64,000 nucleotides of DNA. It comes from Brevundimonas vesicularis (GTDB lineage: Bacteria > Pseudomonadota > Alphaproteobacteria > Caulobacterales > Caulobacteraceae). The stretch lies in NCBI RefSeq assembly GCF_027886425.1, contig NZ_CP115671.1, forward strand, positions 1,302,001 through 1,366,000. The letters run 5' to 3'. Each line of letters starts with the position of its first letter. The stretch's first letter is position 1. A program made the translations under genes and the position numbers. The notes beneath the pieces are model-generated. The model ran no database searches, had not been told where the DNA came from, and saw only the letters and a list, made by a program, of their open reading frames with translations. Below are positions 7,776 to 16,402 of the stretch, piece after piece.

Positions 7776-9059
7776 TCAGCTCGTCCGGCGGATCAGTTCG
7801 TCCGCCAGCGCCGGCGTCAGATAGCCATCGGCGATCCTGTTGTTGGCGATCTGCCAGCGACGCAGGGCCGCGCGGGTGTTGGAGCCGATCACTCCATCCA
7901 CGCCTTGAGTGTCGTAACCGAGCTGCGTCAGGGCGCGCTGCGCCCCGATACGCTGATCGCGCGTCATCGACGGATCGTTGGGCCAGGCCTTGGTCAGCCC
8001 CGGCTTGCCCATGATCCCGTCCGCCGTCAGGCCGATGGCTAGGGCGTAGGACACCGAGTTGTTGTAGCGGCGGATCACATAGTGGTTCGGCAGGGCCAGG
8101 AAGGCCGGACCGTTCGCGCCCTGCGGCAGCAGGATGGTCGCCTCTTCCAGCGCCTCGGCGCCATTCGGGGTGCCGCCCTGCGCCAGGCGCACGCCCTTGG
8201 CCGCCCAATAGGCCCAGTTGTGTTTCGGGCCTTCCGCTTCGGCATAGTCGAAGCCGGAGGGCAGGGTGACTTCATAGCCCCAGCCCTGACCGCGCTTCCA
8301 CCCGGCCTGGGCCAGCAAATTGGCGGCGGACGCCAGGGCGTCGGCGTCGTCGCGCCAGATATCGACCTTGCCGTCGCCGTCCTGGTCCACGCCCAGGCGC
8401 AGATAGTTGTCGGGCATGAACTGGGTCTGGCCCATGGCCCCGGCCCAACTGCCCTTCAGGCCCGAACGCTCGCGCCGGCCGTCCACGACGATGTCCAGCG
8501 CGTCCTTCAGCTGCCCCTCGGCCCAATCGCGTCTGCGACCATCATAGGCCAGGGTCGCCAGCGAGCGGATCACGTCATAGTCGCCCTGCACCTGACCGAA
8601 TGCGCTTTCCTGGGCCCAGACGCCGACCAGGATTTCGCTGGGCACGCCGAAGCGTTGAACCACCGACCACGGCACCCGGTCAATGCGCTGTTTGGCCTGG
8701 GCGATTCGCACCGGGGTCACTGCATTCTGAACATAGGCACCGGCGGGTTTGGAGAATTCAGGCTGGTTGCGATCAAGGCGGATCACCGTCGGATCGGGCG
8801 TCAGGCCCTCCAGTTCACGGGCGTAGTCCGCGCGGCGGGCGCCGCCCTTGCGCGCCAGAAATCCCTGTTTCCAGCCCTCGAAACCCTGCTGGTCATAGGC
8901 GGCCAACGGCGGCGTCTGGGGGGCGGGGGCTGGCGTCGTGACCGGCGCGCCCGCCTGGGGCTGGGGTTGCGGTGTCGGCAGGTTCACCTGCGGCTCGGGC
9001 AGCATGGGCGCGCAGGCCGAGACGCAGCCGATCAGGAGAAGGCGGTAGGAAAAGCGCAT
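7776..9059 (-). CDS. Lytic murein transglycosylase (MltB-like, SLT_2) with peptidoglycan-binding domain, lipoprotein
   Basis: The product is 427 residues from the chosen ATG at 9059. It starts MRFSYRLLLIGCVSAC, a lipoprotein signal with Cys at the end of VSAC; longer in-frame starts would bury this signal. A Pro/Gln/Ala linker follows, then the MltB-type catalytic domain with the Glu in GVWAQESAFG and the GAMGQTQFMPDNYL block. A PG_binding_1 domain ends the protein (QRALTQLGYDTQGVDGVIG). MltB enzymes cut murein glycan strands with formation of 1,6-anhydromuramic acid, from the outer-membrane inner face. It is transcribed alone, towards the hairpin-rich region. Confidence 0.9.
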   Translation of the reverse strand: MRFSYRLLLIGCVSACAPMLPEPQVNLPTPQPQPQAGAPVTTPAPAPQTPPLAAYDQQGFEGWKQGFLARKGGARRADYARELEGLTPDPTVIRLDRNQPEFSKPAGAYVQNAVTPVRIAQAKQRIDRVPWSVVQRFGVPSEILVGVWAQESAFGQVQGDYDVIRSLATLAYDGRRRDWAEGQLKDALDIVVDGRRERSGLKGSWAGAMGQTQFMPDNYLRLGVDQDGDGKVDIWRDDADALASAANLLAQAGWKRGQGWGYEVTLPSGFDYAEAEGPKHNWAYWAAKGVRLAQGGTPNGAEALEEATILLPQGANGPAFLALPNHYVIRRYNNSVSYALAIGLTADGIMGKPGLTKAWPNDPSMTRDQRIGAQRALTQLGYDTQGVDGVIGSNTRAALRRWQIANNRIADGYLTPALADELIRRTS

Positions 9060-9251
9060 GAGATTCAAACTAAAGCCCCCGGGGTCAGACACGAAATGAC
9101 ATCCGCGCGAACGGCCATTTCGACGCCCTAAAGCGCGCACCGCGCGAATGCGTTGCCTCGCCGTTCCCCGCTCGGGTGTAAGGCGCGCTGTTAACCACCT
9201 TTGTATTGGACGCCTTATACGTGTGTGTCGTAATGACGCACCAGCTCTGAC

Positions 9252-9328
9252 GGCCTGATGGCGGAGCGGCGACGCGGCGGGCGTGCAACCCCGTAAACCC
9301 TCCGTTCGACTCGGAGGTCAGGCCTCCA
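9252..9328 (+). tRNA. tRNA-Cys(GCA)-like gene with non-canonical arms
   Basis: The 77-nt sequence folds as a cloverleaf. GGCCTGA (9252-9258) pairs with TCAGGCC (9318-9324), the unpaired base before CCA is T, and CCA (9326-9328) is encoded. The D arm has GCG/CGC and a GAGCGGCGA loop. The T arm has CTCCG, loop TTCGACT, CGGAG. The anticodon GCA follows a T, and T73 is also a known Cys identity base. Two features are odd. An extra T-G or C-G pair makes a 13-bp acceptor+T stack (8/5 or 7/6; normal is 12), and the anticodon loop is 8 nt (CGTGCAAC) on a GCGGG/CCCGT stem. A T5 run (9332-9336) and a hairpin (9339-9370) follow. A weak TTAACC/TTATAC promoter may lie at 9191-9220. It could be a divergent functional tRNA or a decaying copy. 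Confidence 0.72.
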
Positions 9329-9434
9329 TAGTTTTTGTCGTGCTATCGCGCTTCGCGCGACTTGAGCACGTTAGGGGAAACAGCTCGCAGAGCAGACGGA
9401 GACTGGGTTTTCTGCGGTTTCGGGCTTTGGCGGC

Positions 9435-9463
9435 TTGACCTTCCGAACCCCTCTCTCTATACG
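9435..9463 (+). promoter_or_regulatory. Housekeeping sigma-70-type promoter of rpmJ
   Basis: TTGACC (9435-9440) and TATACG (9458-9463) are separated by exactly 17 bases. Transcription would start near 9470, giving a leader of about 60 nt before rpmJ. This is the clearest promoter match in the window. Confidence 0.7.
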
Positions 9464-9529
9464 ACCGCCTCCGCCGCGATCCGACCGGGTCAGCGGCTTT
9501 CTTATTGGTTTCTTTCAGGACGTCCGACC

Positions 9530-9655
9530 ATGAAGGTCCGTAGCTCGCTCAAGTCGCTGAAGACCCGCCACCGCGACTGCAAGGTCGTGCGTCGCAAGGG
9601 CGTCGTCTTCGTCATCAACAAGACCGACCCGCGCTTCAAGGCGAAGCAGGGCTAA
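9530..9655 (+). CDS. rpmJ: Large ribosomal subunit protein bL36
   Basis: The protein is 41 residues, MKVRSSLKSLKTRHRDCKVV and then RRKGVVFVINKTDPRFKAKQG. It is the zinc-free form of L36: only one Cys is present where zinc-binding L36 has a Cys3-His set. It sits on 23S rRNA in the 50S subunit. It has a good promoter upstream and a strong terminator about 100 bases downstream, so it is a single-gene unit. Confidence 0.95.
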   Translation: MKVRSSLKSLKTRHRDCKVVRRKGVVFVINKTDPRFKAKQG

Positions 9656-9753
9656 GCAGCGTTCGCTGCGCGCCGCTTCGGCGGCGTGCGCATGCTGGTT
9701 CGCGCTCAGGCAGCCCGAAGGGCGATAGCGCGCTTGAAAGATGACGATCCACA

Positions 9754-9782
9754 GGCTGCGGATTTCTGTCCGCGGCCTTTTT
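9754..9782 (+). terminator. Rho-independent terminator after rpmJ
   Basis: GGCTGCGG pairs with CCGCGGCC (one G-T-type mismatch position) around a short loop, 9754-9777. TTTTT follows at 9778-9782. Confidence 0.75.
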
Positions 9783-9850
9783 CGTGTTCGCGGTTGTCGC
9801 GCGCCTGTCTGCATGGTTAGCGTCCGCGCCTGATTTCTGGAGTATTCCCC

Positions 9851-10126
9851 ATGGCTGACGACGCCTCGTTCGACGGTGGTTCCGACGTTCTCACCGCCAC
9901 GGCGCAGGGCCGCCTTCGCACCATCATCGAGCGCCTTGAGCGTCTCGAAGAGGACAAGCAGGCCGTCATGACCGACATGAAAGAGGTCTTCGCCGAAGCC
10001 AAGGGCGAGGGCTACGACGTCAAGATCCTGCGCAAGGTCATCCGCATCAGAAAGCAGGACAAGGCCAAGCGTCAGGAAGAGGACGCCATCCTGGACCTCT
10101 ATCTGTCGGCGCTCGGCGAGATCTGA
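9851..10126 (+). CDS. gapR: GapR nucleoid-associated protein (DUF2312)
   Basis: The 91-residue protein has the DUF2312 pattern. A disordered N-terminus is followed by STAQGRL-like LTATAQGRLRTIIERLERLE, EVFAEAKGEGYDV and KVIRIRKQDKAKRQEE, ending LYLSALGEI. In Caulobacter, GapR is an essential dimer of dimers that clamps overtwisted DNA ahead of replication and transcription and recruits topoisomerases. The helical N-terminal half and the basic C-terminal part are complete. The next gene starts 13 bases after the stop, so the two are likely co-transcribed. Confidence 0.92.
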   Translation: MADDASFDGGSDVLTATAQGRLRTIIERLERLEEDKQAVMTDMKEVFAEAKGEGYDVKILRKVIRIRKQDKAKRQEEDAILDLYLSALGEI

Positions 10127-10138
10127 GGCTGACCCGGC

Positions 10139-10555
10139 TTGAAGCGCACCCCCTTCAAGCCAGGAGGCGGGCTGTCGCGATCCGGCGGCTTGAAGGGCGA
10201 TGGCGCATCCAACCTGCGCTCAAGCAGCCCGAAGGGCGCTACCGCTGCAAAAAAGCCCGCGCCAAGCCCCTTCGAGCAACAGCGCGAGGCCGCCAAACGC
10301 GCCGCGCTGAATGCCTTGAAACGCGCTCGCCGCGCGGCGGACAAGGCAGGCGTTTCCCTGTCCGAATGGGAAGGCGAATTCATCGATTCGGTCAGCGAGC
10401 GCGTGAAAACCCACGGCCGCGCCTTCGCCGACCCCGAAAAGGGCGCGCCCGGGCAAGCGCTCTCGGCCATGCAGGGCCGCAAGCTGAAAGAGATCACCGC
10501 CAAGGCTAATGGCGAAGAGCCGAAACGGCGGTGGGGGCGAAAGAAGCCGGAGTGA
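10139..10555 (+). CDS. Conserved hypothetical protein, basic and helical
   Basis: The product is 138 residues with a TTG start; no in-frame ATG lies nearby. The N-terminal 45 residues are low-complexity (Gly, Ser, Lys, Pro). A long charged helical region follows (FEQQREAAKRAALNALKRAR), then DKAGVSLSEWEGEFIDSVSER and a segment ending MQGRKLKEITAK. The C-terminus is strongly basic. There is no signal or membrane helix. I do not recognise a named family. Its position 13 bases behind gapR suggests co-transcription and perhaps a nucleic-acid-associated role; that is inference only. Confidence 0.7.
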   Translation: MKRTPFKPGGGLSRSGGLKGDGASNLRSSSPKGATAAKKPAPSPFEQQREAAKRAALNALKRARRAADKAGVSLSEWEGEFIDSVSERVKTHGRAFADPEKGAPGQALSAMQGRKLKEITAKANGEEPKRRWGRKKPE

Positions 10556-10556
10556 T

Positions 10557-10700
10557 CGTCTCCTCCCCACCGGTGGGGAGGGGGACCGCGCAGCGGTGGA
10601 GGGGCTTTTGACGTCCCACAGGCGGTGGCGCGGCGGAGAACCCCTCCGTCTCGGCGCTAAGATGCGCCTCGCCACCTCCCTACGATGTGGGGAGGAGACG
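10557..10700. repeat. Dispersed intergenic repeat, copies 2 and 3 in opposite orientation
   Basis: 10557-10610 closely matches the element at 7008-7058 (GTCTCCTCCCCACCGGTGGG, then GGGGACCGCGCAGCGGTGGA and GGGG). 10639-10700 carries the reverse form: AACCCCTCC ... GCCACCTCCC ... GTGGGGAGGAGAC. The outer ends GTCTCCTCCCC and GGGGAGGAGAC are exact reverse complements, so the pair can form one long hairpin of about 140 bases. It sits between the 3' ends of two convergent genes, where it could also stop transcription from both sides. Confidence 0.75.
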
Positions 10701-10701
10701 G

Positions 10702-12153
10702 TCAGCCCACTTCCTTCAGCTGACCTTCCAGGCCCTGTTCGCGGACCTTGCGATACAGGGTTGAACGGCCGATGCCGAGACGGCGCGCGATCTCGCTCAT
10801 ATGGCCAGCATAGACCTCGATGGCGTGCTGGATCAGGTCGCGTTCGATGTCTTCCAGAGTCCGCAGATGGCCGCGCTCGTCCAGGATGCGGATCGGCTGA
10901 TCGACCTGCGCGGCGGCGTCGGTCTGAGCGCCGGCGGCTGTGGCGGCCTGTAGGGGCTGGGCGTCGGGCATGGGCGCGGCGACGCCGGAGATGGCCGGGA
11001 AATCGTGCGGCTGAAGGAAGGGCGCATCGGCCAGCACGATGGCGCGAAACACCGCATTTTCCAGCTGTCGCACGTTGCCGGGCCAATCAAACCCTTGCAG
11101 CAAGGCCAACGTTTCGGGCGCGCATCCGGCGATCCGCTTGCCCTCCTCGGCGTTGAAGCGGGCGATGAAGTGATCGACCAGGGGCGCGATGTCCTCGCGC
11201 CGGTCGCGCAGGGACGGGGCTTCGATTGGGAAGACATTCAGGCGATAGAACAGGTCCTCGCGGAAGGCGCCGTCCTTGACCTGCTGGGCGGGGTCGCGAT
11301 TGGTCGCCGAGACGATGCGCACATCGATCTTGACCGGGCGTTTGCCGCCCACGGGATCGATCTCGCCCTCTTGCAGCGCGCGCAGCAGCTTGACCTGCAT
11401 GTCCAGCGGCAGTTCGCCGATCTCGTCAAGGAACAGGGTGCCGCCGTCCGCCTCGCGGAACTTGCCCAGCGTCTTGTCGACGGCGCCGGTGAAGGCGCCC
11501 TTCTCGTGTCCAAACAGGATGGATTCGATCAGATTGGCGGGCAGGGCGCCGCAGTTGACGGCGACGAAGGGTTTGCCGGCTCGGTCGCTGGCGCCATGCA
11601 GGGCGCGGGCGATGACCTCCTTGCCGACGCCGCTTTCGCCGGTGATCAGGACGGGGATCGAGGATTTGGCGGCCCGGGCGCCCAACGCCTTGACCATGCG
11701 CATCGGCGGGCTGTCGCCCACGATATCGTCGAAGCTGGTGCGGCCTTGGACGCGCTTGGTCAGGCGCCCGACCTCGGCGGTGAGGCGCTTCATCTGCATG
11801 GCGTTGCGCACGCCGACCAGCAGGCGTTCTGGGCCCACCGGTTTGACAAAGAAGTCCTGGGCGCCGGCCTGCATGGCCTTGACCACCATGTCGATGCCGC
11901 CGTTGGCCGTCAGGACGATCACTGGCTCGTTGATCCCGGCGCTACGCAGTTCGGCCAGGCATTCCAGCCCCGACATCTCGGGCATGACCATGTCCAGCAG
12001 GATCAGGTCAGCCCCGCCGCCGCGCGTCATCCGGTCGATGGCCTCGCCGCCGCTGGCGGCATGGACCACGGCGTTGCCGTCCCGCTCCAGCACGGCCTGG
12101 ATCAGCCGGCGCTGGGTCGGATCGTCGTCAACGACCAGGATGGTCTTGGCCAT
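10702..12153 (-). CDS. NtrC-family sigma-54-dependent response regulator
   Basis: The product is 483 residues starting MAKTILVVDDDPTQRR; an AAGGGA ribosome-binding site precedes this ATG. Residues 1-120 are a receiver domain with the phosphoacceptor Asp54 (LILLDMVMPEMSG). Residues about 140-370 are an AAA+ domain with Walker A GESGVGKE, the sigma-54 contact loop GAFTGA and the Walker B-type FLDEIGELP. A Fis-type helix-turn-helix ends the protein (ARRLGIGRSTLYRKVREQGL). It should activate sigma-54 promoters when phosphorylated. No sensor kinase lies beside it, so partner and targets are unknown. Confidence 0.93.
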   Translation of the reverse strand: MAKTILVVDDDPTQRRLIQAVLERDGNAVVHAASGGEAIDRMTRGGGADLILLDMVMPEMSGLECLAELRSAGINEPVIVLTANGGIDMVVKAMQAGAQDFFVKPVGPERLLVGVRNAMQMKRLTAEVGRLTKRVQGRTSFDDIVGDSPPMRMVKALGARAAKSSIPVLITGESGVGKEVIARALHGASDRAGKPFVAVNCGALPANLIESILFGHEKGAFTGAVDKTLGKFREADGGTLFLDEIGELPLDMQVKLLRALQEGEIDPVGGKRPVKIDVRIVSATNRDPAQQVKDGAFREDLFYRLNVFPIEAPSLRDRREDIAPLVDHFIARFNAEEGKRIAGCAPETLALLQGFDWPGNVRQLENAVFRAIVLADAPFLQPHDFPAISGVAAPMPDAQPLQAATAAGAQTDAAAQVDQPIRILDERGHLRTLEDIERDLIQHAIEVYAGHMSEIARRLGIGRSTLYRKVREQGLEGQLKEVG

Positions 12154-12259
12154 GAAAATCCCTTGTCCTGTCGCCCAACCCGTCACGGATGGATCGTTTC
12201 GGGACGATTCCTAGGGTGGCGAGGTGAAAATCGGGTGACACGGCGTGGTGAGCGTCCCG

Positions 12260-14029
12260 TTAACGCGGCTCTGTCGCGTCGCATCGCACCTCGGGGATGG
12301 CGCGCAATCTCTGGCCGTCGACAACCAGGTCGGGAAGGGCGGCCGGCGCCGTCGCGACGCCCTTCGACAGGCCCTCGTTCATCCGCTCAGCATTGCGCCC
12401 GCAGGTGAAGCCGTATCGACCCGTCACGCGCCACTGGCCCTGGCTATCCTGATCGAAGGCGACGATTTCGCGAGTCGTGGCGACCAGCAGATCGGTTCGT
12501 GCGTCGCCATTCAGGTCCGTCGATCGCAAGACGCAGGGCGTTTCCGCATTGCAACTGAACAGCACGTCGACCTGCGCGTCCAACTGATCGATGAAGCTGG
12601 CGGGCACGGATTGGCCATCGACGACCTTCAGACGGATGGCGGCCTTGCGCGCTTGCAGTCCTTGCGCAGTATCGCCGGATGGCCACGGGCGGGCCTGGGC
12701 GGCGCGGGCGTTTCGCGCGATGCGTGGATCGGTTGAGGCGGCCAGACGTCTCAGCGCCGTCTCGCCGGCCTTGCCGCTCTCAAACCGCAGGAAGTCATAG
12801 TCGAACGTGTCAGCGGACACCGCCCCACGCTGCAACCGTGCGACCTGATCCTGAACCGAGAGGCGGGCGGGATCGGCCAACGGGCTAAACAGGGCCAGGA
12901 TGACCAGAACCGACAGGACCGCCGCAACAACATTGGTCCACTCCAGCGGCTTCATCCAGCCGCCCGGTTTCACGGCCGCCAGCAGATAGCCCGCGCCATA
13001 GACCGTGCCGACCATGGTGCAGGCGACGGCGATGATCCGATCGGGCGTCAGGCCGTGCTGGCCGATACGCAAGGCCAGGCCCCAGGCGGCCAGAACGATC
13101 AGCGGCGCGATCAGGATGGACGCGGCCCGCGCGCCGTATCGCAGAACGACCGGCGGCAGATTGTCTGCGCGCCCATCCTGATAGCCCGTGTTGATCAGCA
13201 CGATCAGGGCGGCGGCGGCCGACAACACCAAGGCCGTTGCGCTGCGCGTCTCCCACAGGCCGTCCAATCCGGTGAAGGGCAGGGCGAGAAGGAAGCCGCC
13301 GACCAGGACAGTGATCAACAAGAGTAGCCAAGACAGCAGCATCAACGCCACGGTCCGCACGCCCCGGATCAGGCCGTCGCGCACATCAGTCAGCTGAACC
13401 GCGGTGGCGAAGACCAGGGCCGTGACCGGAATGGCGAACCACGCCTCGCTGAGCAAGTGCTGCAGAAAGCCGAGGCCGATCATCTTGAACAGGGCCGCGC
13501 CCAGATGCAGCAGGATCCAGAAGGCGCCGGTGAAGCCCAGCGACAGAGCCAGTTGTACCCCCGCCTTCCAGGCGATGTCGAAATAGTGGGGGTAGTCGAC
13601 GATCCAGCGTCGTTCGCGGATCCCGGGCACGATCAGGTGGTGGGCGATGAACAGGGCCGCCGCGCCGAAGGCCAGCACGGGGAAACTCAGGAAAGGCGGC
13701 TCCTCATGCGGCTTCAGCACCTGGCGGGCCACGTCGTGCGCGCCCAGCAAAGCCAGCATGCCGGCTGCGCTGGCCGCCCACAGGAGCAGAGCCAGCGGCT
13801 TGACCCGGCCCACGCCGGCGAGAACCACCACCGGCACATAGCCGGCCGCCAGGGCCAGGGCGCCGAACACCACCGGCTGGGTTTCGGGCCAGACGCGGCT
13901 GTCGGCCGCCAGATACAGTAGATAGAGGGCCAGCCCCTGAACCAGACCCGTCGCCAGGCGAATCGCAAACAGGCCCGAGGCCCCGCCAAGGCCCGTCCGG
14001 CCGGTGTCATGCTGCAGGGTTTCGGTCAT
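12260..14029 (-). CDS. DUF4153 multi-spanning membrane protein with soluble C-terminal domain
   Basis: The product is 589 residues from ATG 14029, which has GGAGA 7-8 bases upstream. The first about 400 residues hold roughly ten or eleven hydrophobic helices in the DUF4153 pattern (for example GLVQGLALYLLYLAADSRVW, HHLIVPGIRERRW). The last about 180 residues are soluble and contain a calcium-loop-like repeat, STDLNGDARTDLLV, as in FG-GAP/EF-hand-like segments. The function of the family is not established. It is divergent from pepF, with 96 bases between the starts. Confidence 0.75.
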   Translation of the reverse strand: MTETLQHDTGRTGLGGASGLFAIRLATGLVQGLALYLLYLAADSRVWPETQPVVFGALALAAGYVPVVVLAGVGRVKPLALLLWAASAAGMLALLGAHDVARQVLKPHEEPPFLSFPVLAFGAAALFIAHHLIVPGIRERRWIVDYPHYFDIAWKAGVQLALSLGFTGAFWILLHLGAALFKMIGLGFLQHLLSEAWFAIPVTALVFATAVQLTDVRDGLIRGVRTVALMLLSWLLLLITVLVGGFLLALPFTGLDGLWETRSATALVLSAAAALIVLINTGYQDGRADNLPPVVLRYGARAASILIAPLIVLAAWGLALRIGQHGLTPDRIIAVACTMVGTVYGAGYLLAAVKPGGWMKPLEWTNVVAAVLSVLVILALFSPLADPARLSVQDQVARLQRGAVSADTFDYDFLRFESGKAGETALRRLAASTDPRIARNARAAQARPWPSGDTAQGLQARKAAIRLKVVDGQSVPASFIDQLDAQVDVLFSCNAETPCVLRSTDLNGDARTDLLVATTREIVAFDQDSQGQWRVTGRYGFTCGRNAERMNEGLSKGVATAPAALPDLVVDGQRLRAIPEVRCDATEPR

Positions 14030-14125
14030 TCGATGGTCTCCGAAAGGCAGGATTGCACGGGCCGTGACGCCGAGAAAGCGCAAGGGACGGTTGCGGCCGT
14101 CGCCGCGCATCCCCAGAACAGGGGC

Positions 14126-15919
14126 ATGAACGCTCCCTTCAAGACGCCCAACACCGAAGCCCCGCTGTGGGACCTGACCGACCTCTATGCGTCGCGCGAC
14201 GACGCCAAGGTGGCCGCCGACCTGGAAAAGGCGCGCGGTCTGGTCGAGGCGCTGAACGGGCTGAAGGGGCGGCTGGCGGCGGACCAGGACGCGCAGGCGC
14301 TGGGCGATGCGCTGGACCGCGCGATCCAGCTTTATGAGCAGGCGTCCGATGTGTTGGGCGCGTTGGGCGCCTACGCCTTTCTATCCGCCTCGACCGCGCG
14401 CGACGATGCAACGGCGCAAGGATTCGAAGCCGATGTGCGCGAGAAGATCACCGCCATCGCCACCCCGACTGTCTGGCTGACGCTGGAGATCAACCAGATC
14501 GACGATGCGGCGCTCGAAGCGGCGCTGATCGCCCATGCGGGCGCGGCGCGCTGGCGGCCTTGGCTGCGGCGCGTGCGGGCGATGAAGCCGCATGAGCTTT
14601 CGGCCGAACTGGAGACCTTCATCGCCGAGCGCGGCCCGATCACGGCCCAATGGCCGCGCCTGTTTGATGAGCAACTGGCTGCCCTGCGTGCCAAGGCGGG
14701 CAGCGAGGACCTGACCTTGGCCGAGGCGCTGAACCGCCTGTCGGACGCCAAGTCGGCGCGTCGCAAGGCCGCTGCCGAGGGCCTGTCCGAAGCGCTGGCC
14801 GCCCGCGCCCCGACGCTGGCCCTGGTGCTGAACACCGTCGCCGCCGACAAGGCGATGGAGGATCGCTGGCGCGGTTTCAAACGTCCCGCCGATAGCCGTC
14901 ACCTGGGCAACGAGGTGGATGGCGAGGCCGTGGATGCGATGGCCGAGGCCGTCGCCGCTGCCTATCCGCGCCTGTCGCACCGCTATTATGCGCTCAAGGC
15001 CAAGGCGATGGGAAAGGCGCGCCTGGACCACTGGGACCGCAACGCGCCTATCGAAACCACGACGCCGCGCGCCTTCACCTGGACCCAGGGGCGCGAGATC
15101 GTGTTGGACAGTTTCTCGGACCTGGGCGGCGATTTCGCCGACCGGGCCGGCGGCTTCTTCGAAAAGCCGTGGATCGACGGCCGGGCGCGGCCGGGCAAGC
15201 AGTCCGGCGCCTACGCCCACCCCGTCACCGCCGACCGCCACCCCTATGTCTTCCTGAACTGGATGGGGGAGCGGCGCGACGTCCTGACCTTGGCGCATGA
15301 GCTGGGACACGGCGTCCACCAGACCCTGGCGGCCGATCAGGGCACGCTTTTGGCCGATACGCCTCTGACCCTGGCCGAGACGGCGTCGATCTTCGCCGAG
15401 GGGCTGACCTTCGACCGCCTCCTGGCCACCGCGCCCAAGTCCGAGCAGCGCGGCCTGCTGGCCGGTCGGATCGAGGATGGTCTGAACACCGTCGTGCGCC
15501 AGATCGCCTTCCACCGCTTCGAGACCCGCTTCCACGACGAGCGCCTCCAGGGCGAGGTGTCGCAACAGCGGATCAATCAGCTGTGGCTTGAGGAAATGGG
15601 AGCCTCGCTGGGGCCGTCGGTCAAGCTGAACCCGGGCTATGAACATTGGTGGGCCTATGTCAGCCACTTCGTCCATTCGCCCTTCTATGTTTACGCCTAC
15701 GCTTTCGGCGACCTCCTGGTGGCGGCGTTGATGGAGGCGCGTCGCAACGATCCGGCCGGCTTCACGCCCCTTTATCGCGAGCTTCTGGCCGGCGGGGGAT
15801 CGCGAACCTACGTCGAGGCGTTGAAGCCGTTCGGTCTGGACCCGCGCGACCCGGCCTTCTGGAGTGTCGGCTGTCAGAGGCTGGAGCGGCTGGTCGATCA
15901 GTTCGAGGCGCTGGCCTGA
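14126..15919 (+). CDS. pepF: M3 family oligoendopeptidase F
   Basis: The product is 597 residues beginning MNAPFKTPNTEAPLWDLTDL; a CAGGGG ribosome-binding site precedes ATG 14126, so longer in-frame starts were rejected. The zinc motif HELGH is at 391-395, with the third ligand Glu in the ETASIFAEG block about 25 residues on. The N-terminal oligopeptidase F domain and the M3 domain are both complete. Cytoplasmic M3 peptidases of this type trim short peptides of about 7-17 residues. The gene stands alone. Confidence 0.92.
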   Translation: MNAPFKTPNTEAPLWDLTDLYASRDDAKVAADLEKARGLVEALNGLKGRLAADQDAQALGDALDRAIQLYEQASDVLGALGAYAFLSASTARDDATAQGFEADVREKITAIATPTVWLTLEINQIDDAALEAALIAHAGAARWRPWLRRVRAMKPHELSAELETFIAERGPITAQWPRLFDEQLAALRAKAGSEDLTLAEALNRLSDAKSARRKAAAEGLSEALAARAPTLALVLNTVAADKAMEDRWRGFKRPADSRHLGNEVDGEAVDAMAEAVAAAYPRLSHRYYALKAKAMGKARLDHWDRNAPIETTTPRAFTWTQGREIVLDSFSDLGGDFADRAGGFFEKPWIDGRARPGKQSGAYAHPVTADRHPYVFLNWMGERRDVLTLAHELGHGVHQTLAADQGTLLADTPLTLAETASIFAEGLTFDRLLATAPKSEQRGLLAGRIEDGLNTVVRQIAFHRFETRFHDERLQGEVSQQRINQLWLEEMGASLGPSVKLNPGYEHWWAYVSHFVHSPFYVYAYAFGDLLVAALMEARRNDPAGFTPLYRELLAGGGSRTYVEALKPFGLDPRDPAFWSVGCQRLERLVDQFEALA

Positions 15920-15999
15920 CCAAGGCAAGGCATGACTGCGGGCTTGAGCGGGGCGGTCGCCTCGGTGTAAGTCCGCGATAACGACGAGGGGATTCCACA

Positions 16000-16272
16000 A
16001 TGGCCGACCTGCACGACACCGCCAACGCACCTGCCGACGCCGATGCGCAAGCCTATCTGCACGGCCATATGGAAGTGCGCGAACAGGTCTCGACCTATCG
16101 CCTGTTCCTGAACCTGGCCAAGTGGGGCAGTCTGGCCATCGCCGTGCTGCTGCTGTTCCTGACCCTGTGGTTCCACCCGGGTGGCAGCTTCATGGCCGCC
16201 GTGATCGGCGCGGTCGTTCTGGGCGGCTTCGGCTTCGTGGCGCTGAAGTCCAAGCCCGGCGCCGCGCACTGA
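16000..16272 (+). CDS. aa3-type cytochrome c oxidase subunit IV-like protein
   Basis: The product is 90 residues. A hydrophilic N-terminus contains the family signature region DAQAYLHGHMEVREQ, and two membrane helices follow (about residues 42-60 and 63-82). This is the small bacterial aa3 oxidase subunit IV family found as a separate gene in alphaproteobacteria. No catalytic oxidase subunits are nearby. It lies 130 bases upstream of the transhydrogenase operon and may be expressed with it. Confidence 0.75.
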   Translation: MADLHDTANAPADADAQAYLHGHMEVREQVSTYRLFLNLAKWGSLAIAVLLLFLTLWFHPGGSFMAAVIGAVVLGGFGFVALKSKPGAAH

Positions 16273-16402
16273 GCCTTGCATCGGATCGCCTTGCGGCGGT
16301 CTGAAATCACGCGCCCTCGCCAAGCTTTGGCATAACCGTGCTTTGACGGCTTGCGCCGGAACGGCCTAACCTTCGTTCAACGAAAAGAACGAGGGGATTC
16401 GC

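Noticed and set aside
9339..9370. Hairpin CGTGCT...AGCACG as a separate small RNA
   Set aside because: A single 32-base stem just behind the tRNA-like gene's T run is more simply a processing or termination element; no promoter of its own is visible.
14381..16030. 549-codon minus-strand frame opposite pepF
   Set aside because: Antisense of a complete M3 peptidase; composition typical of a GC-driven shadow.
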